NCBI GenBank assembly: GCA_026129525.1
Contig: JAHCHW010000001.1
Location: forward strand, 310,001-374,000
Source: Chitinophagales bacterium
GTDB lineage: Bacteria; Bacteroidota; Bacteroidia; Chitinophagales; LD1
Reading direction: 5' to 3'
DNA: 64,000 nucleotides
In this document: positions 36,991-45,690 of the stretch, piece after piece
How the letters are laid out: the number at the start of each line of letters is the position of its first letter
Position numbering within the stretch: position 1 is the first letter of the stretch
Notes under the pieces: generated by a model
What the model saw: the letters and a program-made list of their open reading frames with translations, nothing else
The model's database searches: none
What the model was told of the DNA's origin: nothing
Translations under genes and position numbers: made by a program

Positions 36991-37629
36991 ATGCCGAAAA
37001 TCTTTCAGGATATTTTTAACAACAATCAGGATTGGGTACAGAAAAAACTAAATGAAGACCCGGAGTATTTTGTAAAACTTGCCAAGGGACAAAAGCCACC
37101 TATTTTATGGATTGGCTGCTCCGACAGCCGTGTTCCGGCAAACGAAATTACCGGCACTCAGCCGGGCGAGATATTCGTACACCGCAACATAGCCAACATG
37201 GTAGTGCATACCGATATGAGTATGCTGAGTGTGTTGGACTACGCTGTAAATGTGTTGGAAGTAACACACGTAATTGTTTGCGGACATTACGGCTGCGGTG
37301 GTGTAAATGCCGCGCTCGATAACAAACAGGTTGGCTTAATTGATAACTGGCTGCGCCACATTAAAGATGTTTATCGCTTGCATAAAGAAGAAATTGATGC
37401 CCTGCCCGATTTACCAAGCAAGCAAAGGCGTATGGTTGAGTTGAACGTGCAGGAGCAGGTGTTCGATCTTACGAAAACATCCATTATTCAAAATGCATGG
37501 GGCAGAGGAAGATTTTTGCAGGTACATGGTTTGGTGTACGACATAGCCAACGGGTTGTTGAAAGACTTGAACGTTACCGTAGGCGACAACAGCGAAATAG
37601 ACACTGTTTACAAATTTGACATTCAATAA
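36991..37629 (+). CDS. beta-class carbonic anhydrase
   Basis: A 212-residue beta carbonic anhydrase interconverting CO2 and bicarbonate. Zinc ligands and dyad are all visible: CSDSRVPA (Cys43, Asp45, Arg47) and HYGCGGV (His99, Cys102). It is separated by only 2 bp from a SulP transporter gene, so the pair probably supplies or balances bicarbonate in the cytoplasm. Confidence 0.95.
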   Translation: MPKIFQDIFNNNQDWVQKKLNEDPEYFVKLAKGQKPPILWIGCSDSRVPANEITGTQPGEIFVHRNIANMVVHTDMSMLSVLDYAVNVLEVTHVIVCGHYGCGGVNAALDNKQVGLIDNWLRHIKDVYRLHKEEIDALPDLPSKQRRMVELNVQEQVFDLTKTSIIQNAWGRGRFLQVHGLVYDIANGLLKDLNVTVGDNSEIDTVYKFDIQ

Positions 37630-37631
37630 GC

Positions 37632-39203
37632 ATGGAAAAGAAAGGATTTTTTGCCGAGTGGAAAGCCGACCTGCCTGCGGGCTTAGTGGTATATTTGGTG
37701 GCACTGCCATTGTGTTTGGGAATTGCGGCTGCTTCAACCGGCAGGCCCGACTTGCTTTTTTCCGGCATTATTGCCGGTATAGCCGGTGGTATTGTTGTGG
37801 GTATTTTCAGTGGCTCGCAGTTGGGTGTTTCCGGTCCGGCAGCGGGGTTGGTAACCATAGTATCAGCCGGAATTACCGCAGCCGGAAGTTTCGAAGCGTT
37901 TCTGCTTGCGGTGGTGTTGGCGGGTGTGTTGCAAGTAATAGCAGGCTATCTTAAGGCAGGCATCATCGGTCATTACTTTCCTTCATCAGTTATTAAGGGT
38001 ATGTTGGCAGCTATCGGTATAATTCTAATTCTGAAACAACTGCCGCATGCGCTCGGCTACGATAAAGATTTAATGGGCGACATGGACTTTGCTCAAAAAG
38101 ACGGGCACAATACTTTTTCAGAATTGTATTATGCGCTTAAATACAACAGCACCGGAGCTATTATTATTTCTGTAGTTTCTTTGGCGCTGTTGTTGGTATT
38201 CGACATGCCTTTCATGAAACGGATTGCGCTCTTCACGTTCCTTCCCGGTTCGTTAATCGTGGTTATCCTTGGTATACTTATCAACCTTGCTTTTATGGCT
38301 TCGGCACCTCACCTCGCTTTAAGTGGCGACCACTTAGTGCAATTGCCCGTAGCAGAAAGCCCCTCGGAGTTTCTCAAGTTTTTCACTTTTCCCGATTTTT
38401 CGCAATTCACCAATTTAAAGGTGTACGAAATTGCCGTTACACTTGCCATTGTGGCGAGTTTGGAATCATTACTAAGTGTTGAAGCCACCGATAAGTTAGA
38501 CCCTTACAAGCGCAACACGCCTACCAATCGCGAGTTAAAAGCACAGGGTATGGGAAACATTGTTTCGGGTTTGTTGGGCGGCTTGCCTGTTACACAAGTT
38601 ATTGTTCGCAGTTCTGCCAACATTAACTCGGGCGGAAGAACAAAACTTTCTACCATTGTACACGGAATCATTCTCCTGCTTTCCGCCATTATCATTCCAA
38701 AATATCTCAACTATATTCCTATGGCATCGCTGGCGGCTATTCTGCTGTTGGTGGGCTATAAACTTGCAAGAGTACCGTTGCTCGTTAGTATGTTCCGCCT
38801 CGGTTGGGAACAGTTTATTCCCTTTGCGGCAACTATCATTGCCATTATAGCCACCGACCTGTTACGCGGAATTTTGATAGGTATGTTCTTTGCTATATTC
38901 TTCATACTGCGTAAAAACTACAAGCACTCCTACCATTACAACAAAGAAACACACTCCGAAGGTGAAGCTATTCGTTTAGTGTTATCGGAAGAAGTTACGT
39001 TTCTTAATAAGGGAAGTATATTACAAACACTGCACAACCTGCCCGAAGATTCAAGAGTAATTATTGATGGCTCCAACTCGGTAAATATTGACTATGATGT
39101 GGCAGAAGCCATCTACGAATTCAAAAATCATTCTGCTGCTTTAAAAAATATTCAGGTAGAACTGGTTGATATTCCTGAGAACGAAAAGGTAAGAGGGCAT
39201 TAA
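37632..39203 (+). CDS. SulP-family anion transporter
   Basis: A 523-residue transporter with about 12-14 membrane helices and a C-terminal soluble part that resembles a STAS domain (VTFLNKGSILQTLHNLPEDSRVIIDGSNSVNIDYDVAEAIYEF). The helix-1 region (ADLPAGLVVYLVALPLCLGIAAAS) and the VAAGLVTIVSAGI-like loop fit the SulP family. Coupling to carbonic anhydrase favours bicarbonate over sulfate as substrate, though this is inferred. Transcription should stop at the hairpin at 39227. Confidence 0.9.
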   Translation: MEKKGFFAEWKADLPAGLVVYLVALPLCLGIAAASTGRPDLLFSGIIAGIAGGIVVGIFSGSQLGVSGPAAGLVTIVSAGITAAGSFEAFLLAVVLAGVLQVIAGYLKAGIIGHYFPSSVIKGMLAAIGIILILKQLPHALGYDKDLMGDMDFAQKDGHNTFSELYYALKYNSTGAIIISVVSLALLLVFDMPFMKRIALFTFLPGSLIVVILGILINLAFMASAPHLALSGDHLVQLPVAESPSEFLKFFTFPDFSQFTNLKVYEIAVTLAIVASLESLLSVEATDKLDPYKRNTPTNRELKAQGMGNIVSGLLGGLPVTQVIVRSSANINSGGRTKLSTIVHGIILLLSAIIIPKYLNYIPMASLAAILLLVGYKLARVPLLVSMFRLGWEQFIPFAATIIAIIATDLLRGILIGMFFAIFFILRKNYKHSYHYNKETHSEGEAIRLVLSEEVTFLNKGSILQTLHNLPEDSRVIIDGSNSVNIDYDVAEAIYEFKNHSAALKNIQVELVDIPENEKVRGH

Positions 39204-39226
39204 AAATTTGTTGTTCGATTTGGTAA

Positions 39227-39254
39227 GCCGTTGCAGAATGCTGCAGCGGCTTTT
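39227..39254. terminator. bidirectional terminator between SulP and ogt
   Basis: A 10-bp stem GCCGTTGCAG/CTGCAGCGGC (one G-T pair) with loop AATG is followed by TTTT on the plus strand. It lies between two convergent genes. Confidence 0.75.
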
Positions 39255-39261
39255 GCTTTTC

Positions 39262-39753
39262 TCAAAACAGCGATAACTCTTTCCCTGAAATTTTAGCCTC
39301 GTGTTGCAGTAGCCAATCTTTGCGCCACAACCCGCCCGCATAGCCGGTCAGTTTTCCGGTTTCGCCTATTACACGGTGGCAGGGAATAACAATGGCAATC
39401 GGATTTTTTGCATTGGCATGCCCTACTGCCCGAGATGAACCTGCGCTTTTGTTCATTCGCTTAGCAATTTCTCCGTACGAAAGTGTTTTGCCAAAAGCTA
39501 TTTGTTGTAACTGTTTCCAAACCTCTTGCTCAAAGGCGGTGCCTGTTGCTAACAATGGAACTGTAAATAACTTGCGCGTTCCCGAAAAGTACTCTTCCAA
39601 TTCTTTTTTGCATTGCACCAACACATCGGGTATTATTTCCGAATGCTTTTCAACTTCCTCTGTAAAATGGACGGAAGTGATAGACAAAGTGGTGCCGGTT
39701 ATCCGCAAGGGCCCAACAGGAGTAGTAAGATAAGTGGTAAACTGGTTTGTCAT
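39262..39753 (-). CDS. ogt: methylated-DNA--protein-cysteine methyltransferase
   Basis: A 163-residue suicide repair protein that takes alkyl groups from O6-alkylguanine. It has the active site IVIPCHRVIG with the acceptor Cys and the DNA-binding helix (YGEIAKRMNKSAGSSRAVGHANAKNP). It lacks an Ada regulatory domain, so it is of the stand-alone Ogt type. Confidence 0.93.
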   Translation of the reverse strand: MTNQFTTYLTTPVGPLRITGTTLSITSVHFTEEVEKHSEIIPDVLVQCKKELEEYFSGTRKLFTVPLLATGTAFEQEVWKQLQQIAFGKTLSYGEIAKRMNKSAGSSRAVGHANAKNPIAIVIPCHRVIGETGKLTGYAGGLWRKDWLLQHEAKISGKELSLF

Positions 39754-39822
39754 TCGGTTGATTAAATTTACCCGTTATCGCTTGTTCTCGAAAATTAAAT
39801 CGAAACCGATAAAACAATACAG

Positions 39823-41715
39823 GTGAGCAAGAAGAAAAGGGAAAGCAAAAAAACTACCGCATCGCAACATTCTTTCAATTGGAAGAACTATTGGCAGCCT
39901 GCGGTAATTGCCGTTGTAGCATTTGCGCTATATGCCAAAACGCTCGGATTCGATTTTGTGTATCACGATGATGATACCATGATAACCATGAACACTGCTA
40001 CGCTCGAAAATGCCACACTTAAAACTATTTTTCTGACAGATGCATGGTTTCGTCCGAAGGAAATTGAATTGTATCGCCCGTGGCAGAGTTTAACGTACGT
40101 AGTTGATTACAAGTTGTGGGGCGTTAATCCATTCGGGTATCATTTGCACAACATTATTGTGTTTACTGCTGCTTTAGTGGTGCTGTATTATTTTTTGATA
40201 ACGATTGGCTTTAGTGCGTCATGGGGTTTTACGCTTACGCTGTTTTACAGTTGCCATTATCTTTTTGCCCATACTGTTAGTTGGGTACCTGCCCGCGGTG
40301 ATTTGTACCTAACGTTTTTTGGGATTTCTGCGTGCCATCTGTTTTTGAGTTACCTGCGGCAGCCATCGCAAAGAATACTTTTTCTCGCTAACGGTTTATT
40401 TTTTGCGGCATTGCTGGCAAAAGAAACTGCCATTGTTGCTTTGCCCGTTGCAGTACTGTTGCGTTGGGTAGAATTAAAGTTCGACTTTAAACAATGGAAT
40501 AAAATTGCAGGTTGGTGGATGTTGGTTTCTGTTGTTCCGGTTGCGGTGTACTTTCTGTTGCGTAGCCAAAGCATAGCGCCAAATCCGTATGTAAATTTCG
40601 ATGGTGGCATTTACAATCTTCCGGTTATTCCTGAATCGGTGTTTAAGTTTTTTGTGCCGTTGGTTTTTTGTGTATTGCCCGGCTATAACACAACGCTTAC
40701 CCTTGCCGGGTTAGTTATTATTTTGCTGATGGCGGTGGTGTTTACACTTCGGTTTAAAACAGATAACCGCAACCTGATGGCAGCAGGCTTTATTTTCTTT
40801 TTAATGGTGTTGTCGCCATCGTTATTCTACAAACCAAACTTCAGCGGTTTCGCATACGATTATTTAGACCACCGTATGCTTTTTGCAGGTGTGGGTTTGC
40901 TTATTTTTATGGGAAGTGCGCTTGCTTCGTTTCGGCAATACACTGTTTTGCTGCAACGAGTAATAATAGGATTGTGTGCGGTTGAGGCAGTTTTTTCTTT
41001 CACTTATCAGGAAGCCTACCGCGATTATCACCACTATTATACAAATGGGTTAACTACCAACCCTAAATCGGCTTTGGCTGCGCTTAACTACGGCATACTT
41101 CTTCGGCAAAAAGAAAAGGATTATCAGAAGTCAATCGAAGTTTTAAACAAAGGCATTGCAGCTTTTCCCGATTCATCCGTTTTTTTGAACGAAAAGGCAG
41201 GAAGTTTTTTTGCAATGCAGCAAAAGGACAGCATGTTTGCCGTTGCACAACAATTAGCCACTTTCCCCGACCGCCAATACGAGGCGTTTGTGTTTAAAGG
41301 CATTTACTATTCCGAAGTAAATTTCGACAGTGCGCTTGTAATGTTTAATGCAGCAGTTAATTTGAAACCCGATAAACCTGAAACGTATTTTAATCGCTCG
41401 GTGGTATTTCAATCGCTTAACAGACCCGAAGATGCTTTGCGAGATTTGAGTGAAGCCATTCGCCTCTCGCCCAATTATGCCGAAGCCTTATCTTCTCGCG
41501 GAAACATTTACGGAAACATGGGCTTGTTCAACAAGGCTTTGGCAGACTACGACCGTTATGTAAATCTGCGACCTGATGATGCGGTGGGTTATTTCTACCG
41601 CGGGCAGGCATACATTTTTTCGGGCAAAAAGTTTGAAGGCTGCAACGATTTACAAAAAGCCGCAGCAATGGGGCAACCCGATGCAAAATTGAAAGCGGCA
41701 CAACTGTGCAACTGA
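39823..41715 (+). CDS. TMTC-like membrane protein with C-terminal TPR repeats
   Basis: The start is a GTG (39823), giving a Lys-rich cytoplasmic N-terminus. About ten membrane helices occupy residues 20-400, with an early acidic loop YHDDDTMITMNTA, typical of GT-C glycosyltransferases of the PMT/TMTC kind. From about residue 410 to 610 run four or more tetratricopeptide repeats (e.g. PEDALRDLSEAIRLSPNYAE). Such proteins are probably glycan-transferring enzymes or scaffolds; the activity is not proven here. Confidence 0.8.
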   Translation: MSKKKRESKKTTASQHSFNWKNYWQPAVIAVVAFALYAKTLGFDFVYHDDDTMITMNTATLENATLKTIFLTDAWFRPKEIELYRPWQSLTYVVDYKLWGVNPFGYHLHNIIVFTAALVVLYYFLITIGFSASWGFTLTLFYSCHYLFAHTVSWVPARGDLYLTFFGISACHLFLSYLRQPSQRILFLANGLFFAALLAKETAIVALPVAVLLRWVELKFDFKQWNKIAGWWMLVSVVPVAVYFLLRSQSIAPNPYVNFDGGIYNLPVIPESVFKFFVPLVFCVLPGYNTTLTLAGLVIILLMAVVFTLRFKTDNRNLMAAGFIFFLMVLSPSLFYKPNFSGFAYDYLDHRMLFAGVGLLIFMGSALASFRQYTVLLQRVIIGLCAVEAVFSFTYQEAYRDYHHYYTNGLTTNPKSALAALNYGILLRQKEKDYQKSIEVLNKGIAAFPDSSVFLNEKAGSFFAMQQKDSMFAVAQQLATFPDRQYEAFVFKGIYYSEVNFDSALVMFNAAVNLKPDKPETYFNRSVVFQSLNRPEDALRDLSEAIRLSPNYAEALSSRGNIYGNMGLFNKALADYDRYVNLRPDDAVGYFYRGQAYIFSGKKFEGCNDLQKAAAMGQPDAKLKAAQLCN

Positions 41716-42231
41716 TTATTTTTTGTTTCTGCGGATGTACAAGTTAGCGGTGTACACTTTCTCCGAAACTTTTACCGATGCAAGCGTGAGGGTAAGTTCG
41801 CGGCTTATAGCTTGCCATACATAATCTTCGGTAAAAAAAACAGTGGTTGAATCATCGCCTTTAAAATCAACCCAAAACCATTGGGTGGAATCAAGGCAAA
41901 CGCTGATATAATCCTTTAACTCCTCTAGCTTTTTTATTGCCGAAAGCGAATCGAAATTTTCGTTGGTTTTGCCAACAAAACGGTTGTCTTTATCAATATA
42001 CAACACAGGAAATGGCTCAAGTTTTACATTGGGGCCGGGCACTTGCAGAAAGGGACTTTGTTTGCTGTTCATGCCCACCAGCGATTCGAAATTTTCTACT
42101 CGCCCGCTTTCGAAAACTTTATTGAGTGTGGTGCAAAATTTTTGATGATGGTAAGCCGCATTTTGTGCGCCAACCTGCAAAGCACGCAGGCAGGTAAGCA
42201 GTATAAATAATGCAACTGATTTCCGAATCAT
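41716..42231 (-). CDS. exported protein of unknown function
   Basis: A 171-residue protein with a signal peptide (cleavage after LQVGAQ, about residue 23) and a mixed alpha/beta body (SLVGMNSKQSPFLQVPG, DYISVCLDSTQWFWVDFKGDD). No family is recognised. It converges with the TPR protein gene, the stops being adjacent. The 178 bp after it toward the 2OG-oxygenase gene show no other feature. Confidence 0.65.
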   Translation of the reverse strand: MIRKSVALFILLTCLRALQVGAQNAAYHHQKFCTTLNKVFESGRVENFESLVGMNSKQSPFLQVPGPNVKLEPFPVLYIDKDNRFVGKTNENFDSLSAIKKLEELKDYISVCLDSTQWFWVDFKGDDSTTVFFTEDYVWQAISRELTLTLASVKVSEKVYTANLYIRRNKK

Positions 42232-42409
42232 ACAATAATGGGCGAAGAAAAGTAATCGGCACTATTTCTTTCGTGAAGAAATGCAAAGCAGGTTTGGAGT
42301 GTTAGAGCCGGTTCGTTGTCCGTAGTAAACTTGTGCTGCTGTCGAGGAGTTCCACGGTTTCTTCTCGGTTAAGTGCCTATTGAAATTAGATGAGATCCAC
42401 AGGCGTTTG

Positions 42410-43360
42410 CTACTTTTTCAACCCTATTTCCACTAATCGCTCGTTGAGATATTCTCCGGCAGAAATTGGCGCGTATTGCAACGGGTGTTGTTCATCCACA
42501 CAACCGGGCAGGCAATCTAAGCGCATTTCGCTGCGGGGGTGGGTAAAAAACGGAATGGAGAAGCGTTGGGTATGCCATTTTTCGCGCGGAGGGTTTACTA
42601 CGCGGTGGGTGGTGCTTTTAAGTTTGTTATTGGTAAGGCGTTGCAGCATATCGCCCACGTTAATAACTAAGCAGCCTTCGGGCGCGGTAATATTTAACCA
42701 TTCGTTGTTGCGATTAAGCAATTGCAAGCCTTCGGCACTGGCACCAACCAGCAGCGTTATAAGGTTTATGTCTTCGTGCTGTTCGGCACGCACGGCACTT
42801 TTGGGTTCGTGTGTAATAGGCGGATAATGTATGGCACGCAATATGGAGTTGCCATTGTGGATGTGCTTATCGAAATAATATTCGCCAATGCCCAAGTGAA
42901 TGGCAATGGCGCGCAGCAGTTCGCGGGCGGAATTTTCGAATGCTTTAAAAAGCTGAACGCTCAACTCGTTAAACTCCGGTATCTCTTCTACCAACATGTT
43001 GTCGGGGTAATCTGTCTTAGGCATTTCTTCGCCTTCTACTATTTGCCCCATTTGCCAAAACTCTTTCAGGTCGGGAGCATCGTAGCCTTTGGCGGTTTCT
43101 TTACCAAACGAAGTATAGCCGCGTTGCCCTGCTAAAGCCGGATTTTCATACTTCTTTTTTACATCGGCAGGCAGCGCAAAGAATTTTTTAACGGCTTCGT
43201 AGTAGGCATCAATAAGTTGCTGCGGCACTCCGTGGTTGCGAACCGATACAAATCCGATTTCTTCGAAGGCTTTGCCGAGTTCGTGAACAAACTTTTGTTT
43301 TTTCTCGCCACCGGCTAAAAATTCGGAGAGGTCAACAATAGGAATGGAGTGGGTGCTCAT
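42410..43360 (-). CDS. 2-oxoglutarate/Fe(II)-dependent oxygenase, isopenicillin-N-synthase family
   Basis: A 316-residue oxygenase with the DIOX_N start (IPIVDLSEFLAGG, EIGFVSVRNHGVPQQLID) and the Fe(II) triad His195, Asp197 (EQHEDINLITLLVG) and His252 (STTHRVVNPP). An Arg at about 266 (QRFSIPFF, RxS) binds 2-oxoglutarate. The substrate is not evident; bacterial members act on peptides, antibiotics or small acids. It is a single gene with its own start region. Confidence 0.88.
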   Translation of the reverse strand: MSTHSIPIVDLSEFLAGGEKKQKFVHELGKAFEEIGFVSVRNHGVPQQLIDAYYEAVKKFFALPADVKKKYENPALAGQRGYTSFGKETAKGYDAPDLKEFWQMGQIVEGEEMPKTDYPDNMLVEEIPEFNELSVQLFKAFENSARELLRAIAIHLGIGEYYFDKHIHNGNSILRAIHYPPITHEPKSAVRAEQHEDINLITLLVGASAEGLQLLNRNNEWLNITAPEGCLVINVGDMLQRLTNNKLKSTTHRVVNPPREKWHTQRFSIPFFTHPRSEMRLDCLPGCVDEQHPLQYAPISAGEYLNERLVEIGLKK

Positions 43361-43441
43361 AGCAACATGATTTTACAGTATCCGTCAAAGATGATGAAAA
43401 TACGCCTACTGTAGAAAAATCAAAATGAGCTATATTGCATA

Positions 43442-43504
43442 CATGAAATGCCCGTGATAACAAATCCACACCAATCAGAAACGGATGAATGTTTCATGGG
43501 CATT
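43442..43504 (+). other. overlapping inverted repeats upstream of the DUF433/DUF5615 module
   Basis: CATGAAA (43442-43448) pairs with TTTCATG (43492-43498), and AATGCCC (43447-43453) pairs with GGGCATT (43498-43504). The two hairpins share bases, so they are mutually exclusive. They lie 18 bp before the antitoxin-like ATG and could be an operator or an RNA switch for the module. Confidence 0.3.
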
Positions 43505-43521
43505 CCATCTGACCTTTAGAA

Positions 43522-43767
43522 ATGAAATTTATACAGATGAAAACATACAACACATACATAGAGCGCAACCCGCAGATAATGATGGGGAAGCCTGTGATAG
43601 CGGGTACCCGTATTACGGTTGAACTGATTATGCGAAAGTTTGCTGGCGGCTATAACTTACAGCAATTGCTTGATGCCTATCCGCAACTTAAACCTGAACA
43701 AATAAATGCCGCATTTGAGTATGCAGCCGATGTGATAGCAAACGAAGAATTGAATGAGGCTGCATGA
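43522..43767 (+). CDS. DUF433-family antitoxin-like protein
   Basis: An 81-residue protein with the DUF433 pattern: YIERNPQIMMGKPVIAGTRITVELIMRKFAGG and a C-terminal helix DAYPQLKPEQINAAFEYA. DUF433 proteins are predicted antitoxins for DUF5615 PIN-like partners. The ATG at 43537 is an alternative start. It overlaps the partner by 4 bp (ATGA), so translation is coupled. Confidence 0.85.
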   Translation: MKFIQMKTYNTYIERNPQIMMGKPVIAGTRITVELIMRKFAGGYNLQQLLDAYPQLKPEQINAAFEYAADVIANEELNEAA

Positions 43768-44152
43768 TAATTGCCGATGAAATTCTGGAAAGATATTGGA
43801 TTGAATTGTTGCGAGAAAAGCAATATACGGTCTTGTCAATAGCAGAGTCGTTTCCCCAAATAACCGACCATGAAGTAGCCGAGTTAGCCCTAAAGCATAA
43901 AGGAATTTTGATTACAGAGGATAAAGATTTTGGCGAATTGATTTTTGCCTACGGCATTCCCAAACTTACGGTTGTGTTTCTACGTTACGACCAGCCGGTT
44001 ACTCGCAAATTGAAAATGCTGTGTTGGAAACCATAGAGAAATACAGCGACCATGAAACGCCTTACTTTATTACTGTTTCAAAGAACAAAGTGCGGGTAAG
44101 AAAAATTGACGGTGTTACTTGTGGCTGTGTAAAAGTTTTGAGAGCCCCTTAG
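43764..44152 (+). pseudogene. DUF5615 PIN-like toxin, frameshifted
   Basis: The frame from 43764 encodes a DUF5615/PIN-like N-terminus (IIADEILERYW, ILITEDKDFGELIF) and ends abnormally with a TRKLKMLCWKP tail at 44036. Adding one base near 44000 (GGTTAC to GGTTTAC) gives YDQPVYSQIENAVLETIEKY and runs on to a stop at 44152 with FITVSKNKVRVRKI, the usual end of the family, for a full length of about 129 residues. The acidic residues of the PIN-like site lie in the intact first part. Either inactivation of the toxin or a sequencing error. Confidence 0.78.
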
Positions 44153-44170
44153 CCCATTTTTATGTTCTAA

Positions 44171-45100
44171 CTACTCCTCAATCAGAATATCAAACTGCAC
44201 TAAGTCAATAAACGCACGCACACGGTTTTCGATATCTTCTTTGTTTAATTCTTTCAGCCGCTCGGTACCGAATTTTTCTACACAAAACGAAGCCATAGCC
44301 GAGCCGTAAATAATGGCGCGTTTCATATTGTCGAAACTGATGTCGCGGGTTTTGTCGAGGTATCCACAAAAGCCTCCGGCAAAGGTATCACCGGCACCGG
44401 TGGGGTCGAAAACTTCTTCGAGCGGGAGAGCCGGTGCAAAAAATACTTCGTTATCGTGAAACAGCAGCGCCCCGTGTTCGCCTTTTTTAATAATCAGGTA
44501 TTCAGGACCCATGCTCAGAATTTTTTTGGCGGCTTTCACTAACGAATATTCGCCCGAAAGTTGGCGTGCTTCGGCATCGTTAATAGCCAGCACATCTACC
44601 TTTTGGATTACTTCTTTAAGCTTTCCGATAAACGCATCGGTCATCCAGAAATTCATGGTGTCCATTACCACTAATTTGGGGCGCTCGGGCAACTGTTCAA
44701 TTACTTTCATTTGCAGGTTTGGGTCAATATTGCCGAGCAGCAAAATGTCGCTGTCTTTATAGCTTTCAGGAATAACAGGGTTGAACTCCAACAGTACATT
44801 CAGGTCGGTAACCAGCGTGTCGCGGCTGTTCATATCCAAATGATATTTGCCGCTCCAGAAAAACGATTTTTTTCCAGCTTTTACTTCAATGCCTTCGGTA
44901 TCTACTCCGCGTTTTTGAAGGAGGGCGAGTTCGTTCATATCAAAGTCATCGCCTATTACTGAAACAATGTTCACTTTATCGGAAAAATAGGAAGCACTCC
45001 AACCTATGTAAGTGGCGGCACCGCCTACTATTTTATCGGTTTTGCCGAAAGGGGTTTCAATAGCATCAAAAGCAACGGTTCCAACAGTTAAAAGACTCAT
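44171..45100 (-). CDS. PfkB-family carbohydrate kinase
   Basis: A 309-residue ribokinase-like sugar or nucleoside kinase. It has the GGAATYIGWSA substrate region near the start and the DPTGAGDTFAGGFCGYL signature with the catalytic Asp near the end. The ATG at 45100 is preferred over the longer frame. The specific sugar cannot be read from sequence. It is the last of a minus-strand gene group beginning with the sulfatase-like gene at 48856. Confidence 0.88.
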   Translation of the reverse strand: MSLLTVGTVAFDAIETPFGKTDKIVGGAATYIGWSASYFSDKVNIVSVIGDDFDMNELALLQKRGVDTEGIEVKAGKKSFFWSGKYHLDMNSRDTLVTDLNVLLEFNPVIPESYKDSDILLLGNIDPNLQMKVIEQLPERPKLVVMDTMNFWMTDAFIGKLKEVIQKVDVLAINDAEARQLSGEYSLVKAAKKILSMGPEYLIIKKGEHGALLFHDNEVFFAPALPLEEVFDPTGAGDTFAGGFCGYLDKTRDISFDNMKRAIIYGSAMASFCVEKFGTERLKELNKEDIENRVRAFIDLVQFDILIEE

Positions 45101-45190
45101 AGCGGGTTTATAAAGAATGAATAAAAGCCAAAAGGCGCGCAAATATAAGCGTGTAATTAAGAAACAATGGCAAATGAAAGGCGGACGATT

Positions 45191-45679
45191 TTACTCAAAC
45201 TCCAACAGCACCTGATTTTTTTCCACTGCCTGTTTTAATGCCACGTTCACCTTTTTTACTTTTCCATCGCGAGGTGATTTGAGCACGTTTTCCATTTTCA
45301 TGGCTTCAAGGATCAACAGCGCATCACCTTTTTTAACCTCATCGCCTTCTTGTACCGCAACCTGTATAATTAACCCCGGCATAGGAGCTTTCAGATTTTG
45401 AGTAGCCGATGATGTTTTAGAGTTTATGCCTAACTGCTGCAACAACAAGTCGTATTTATCTTTTACCGAAATTTCATAATCATTTCCATTCACATTCACC
45501 ACCAGTGTTTTTTCCTCGCGGTTAAAGTTTACTATCGTTGCGTTGTAGCCTTTGTTGTTGCGGATAATATGGAACGAGTTTTCGCGTACCTCAATCAAAT
45601 CCCACTCCACCGGTTGCCCGTTAAGGTTTTTGCCCTCTACGGTAAATTCTTTGTTGCCGTTAACGGTTGCTTTAATCAT
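45191..45679 (-). CDS. biotinyl/lipoyl-attachment domain protein
   Basis: A 162-residue protein whose C-terminal 70 residues are a biotinyl domain with EAMKMENVL (attachment Lys) after APMPGLIIQVAVQEGDEVKKGDALLIL. The N-terminal 85 residues form a beta-rich domain seen in acyl-CoA carboxylase biotin carriers of this phylum. No carboxyltransferase or biotin carboxylase gene is adjacent, so its enzyme complex is encoded elsewhere. It lies 11 bp downstream of an FAD oxidoreductase gene. Confidence 0.87.
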   Translation of the reverse strand: MIKATVNGNKEFTVEGKNLNGQPVEWDLIEVRENSFHIIRNNKGYNATIVNFNREEKTLVVNVNGNDYEISVKDKYDLLLQQLGINSKTSSATQNLKAPMPGLIIQVAVQEGDEVKKGDALLILEAMKMENVLKSPRDGKVKKVNVALKQAVEKNQVLLEFE

Positions 45680-45690
45680 AAGGCACAAGT

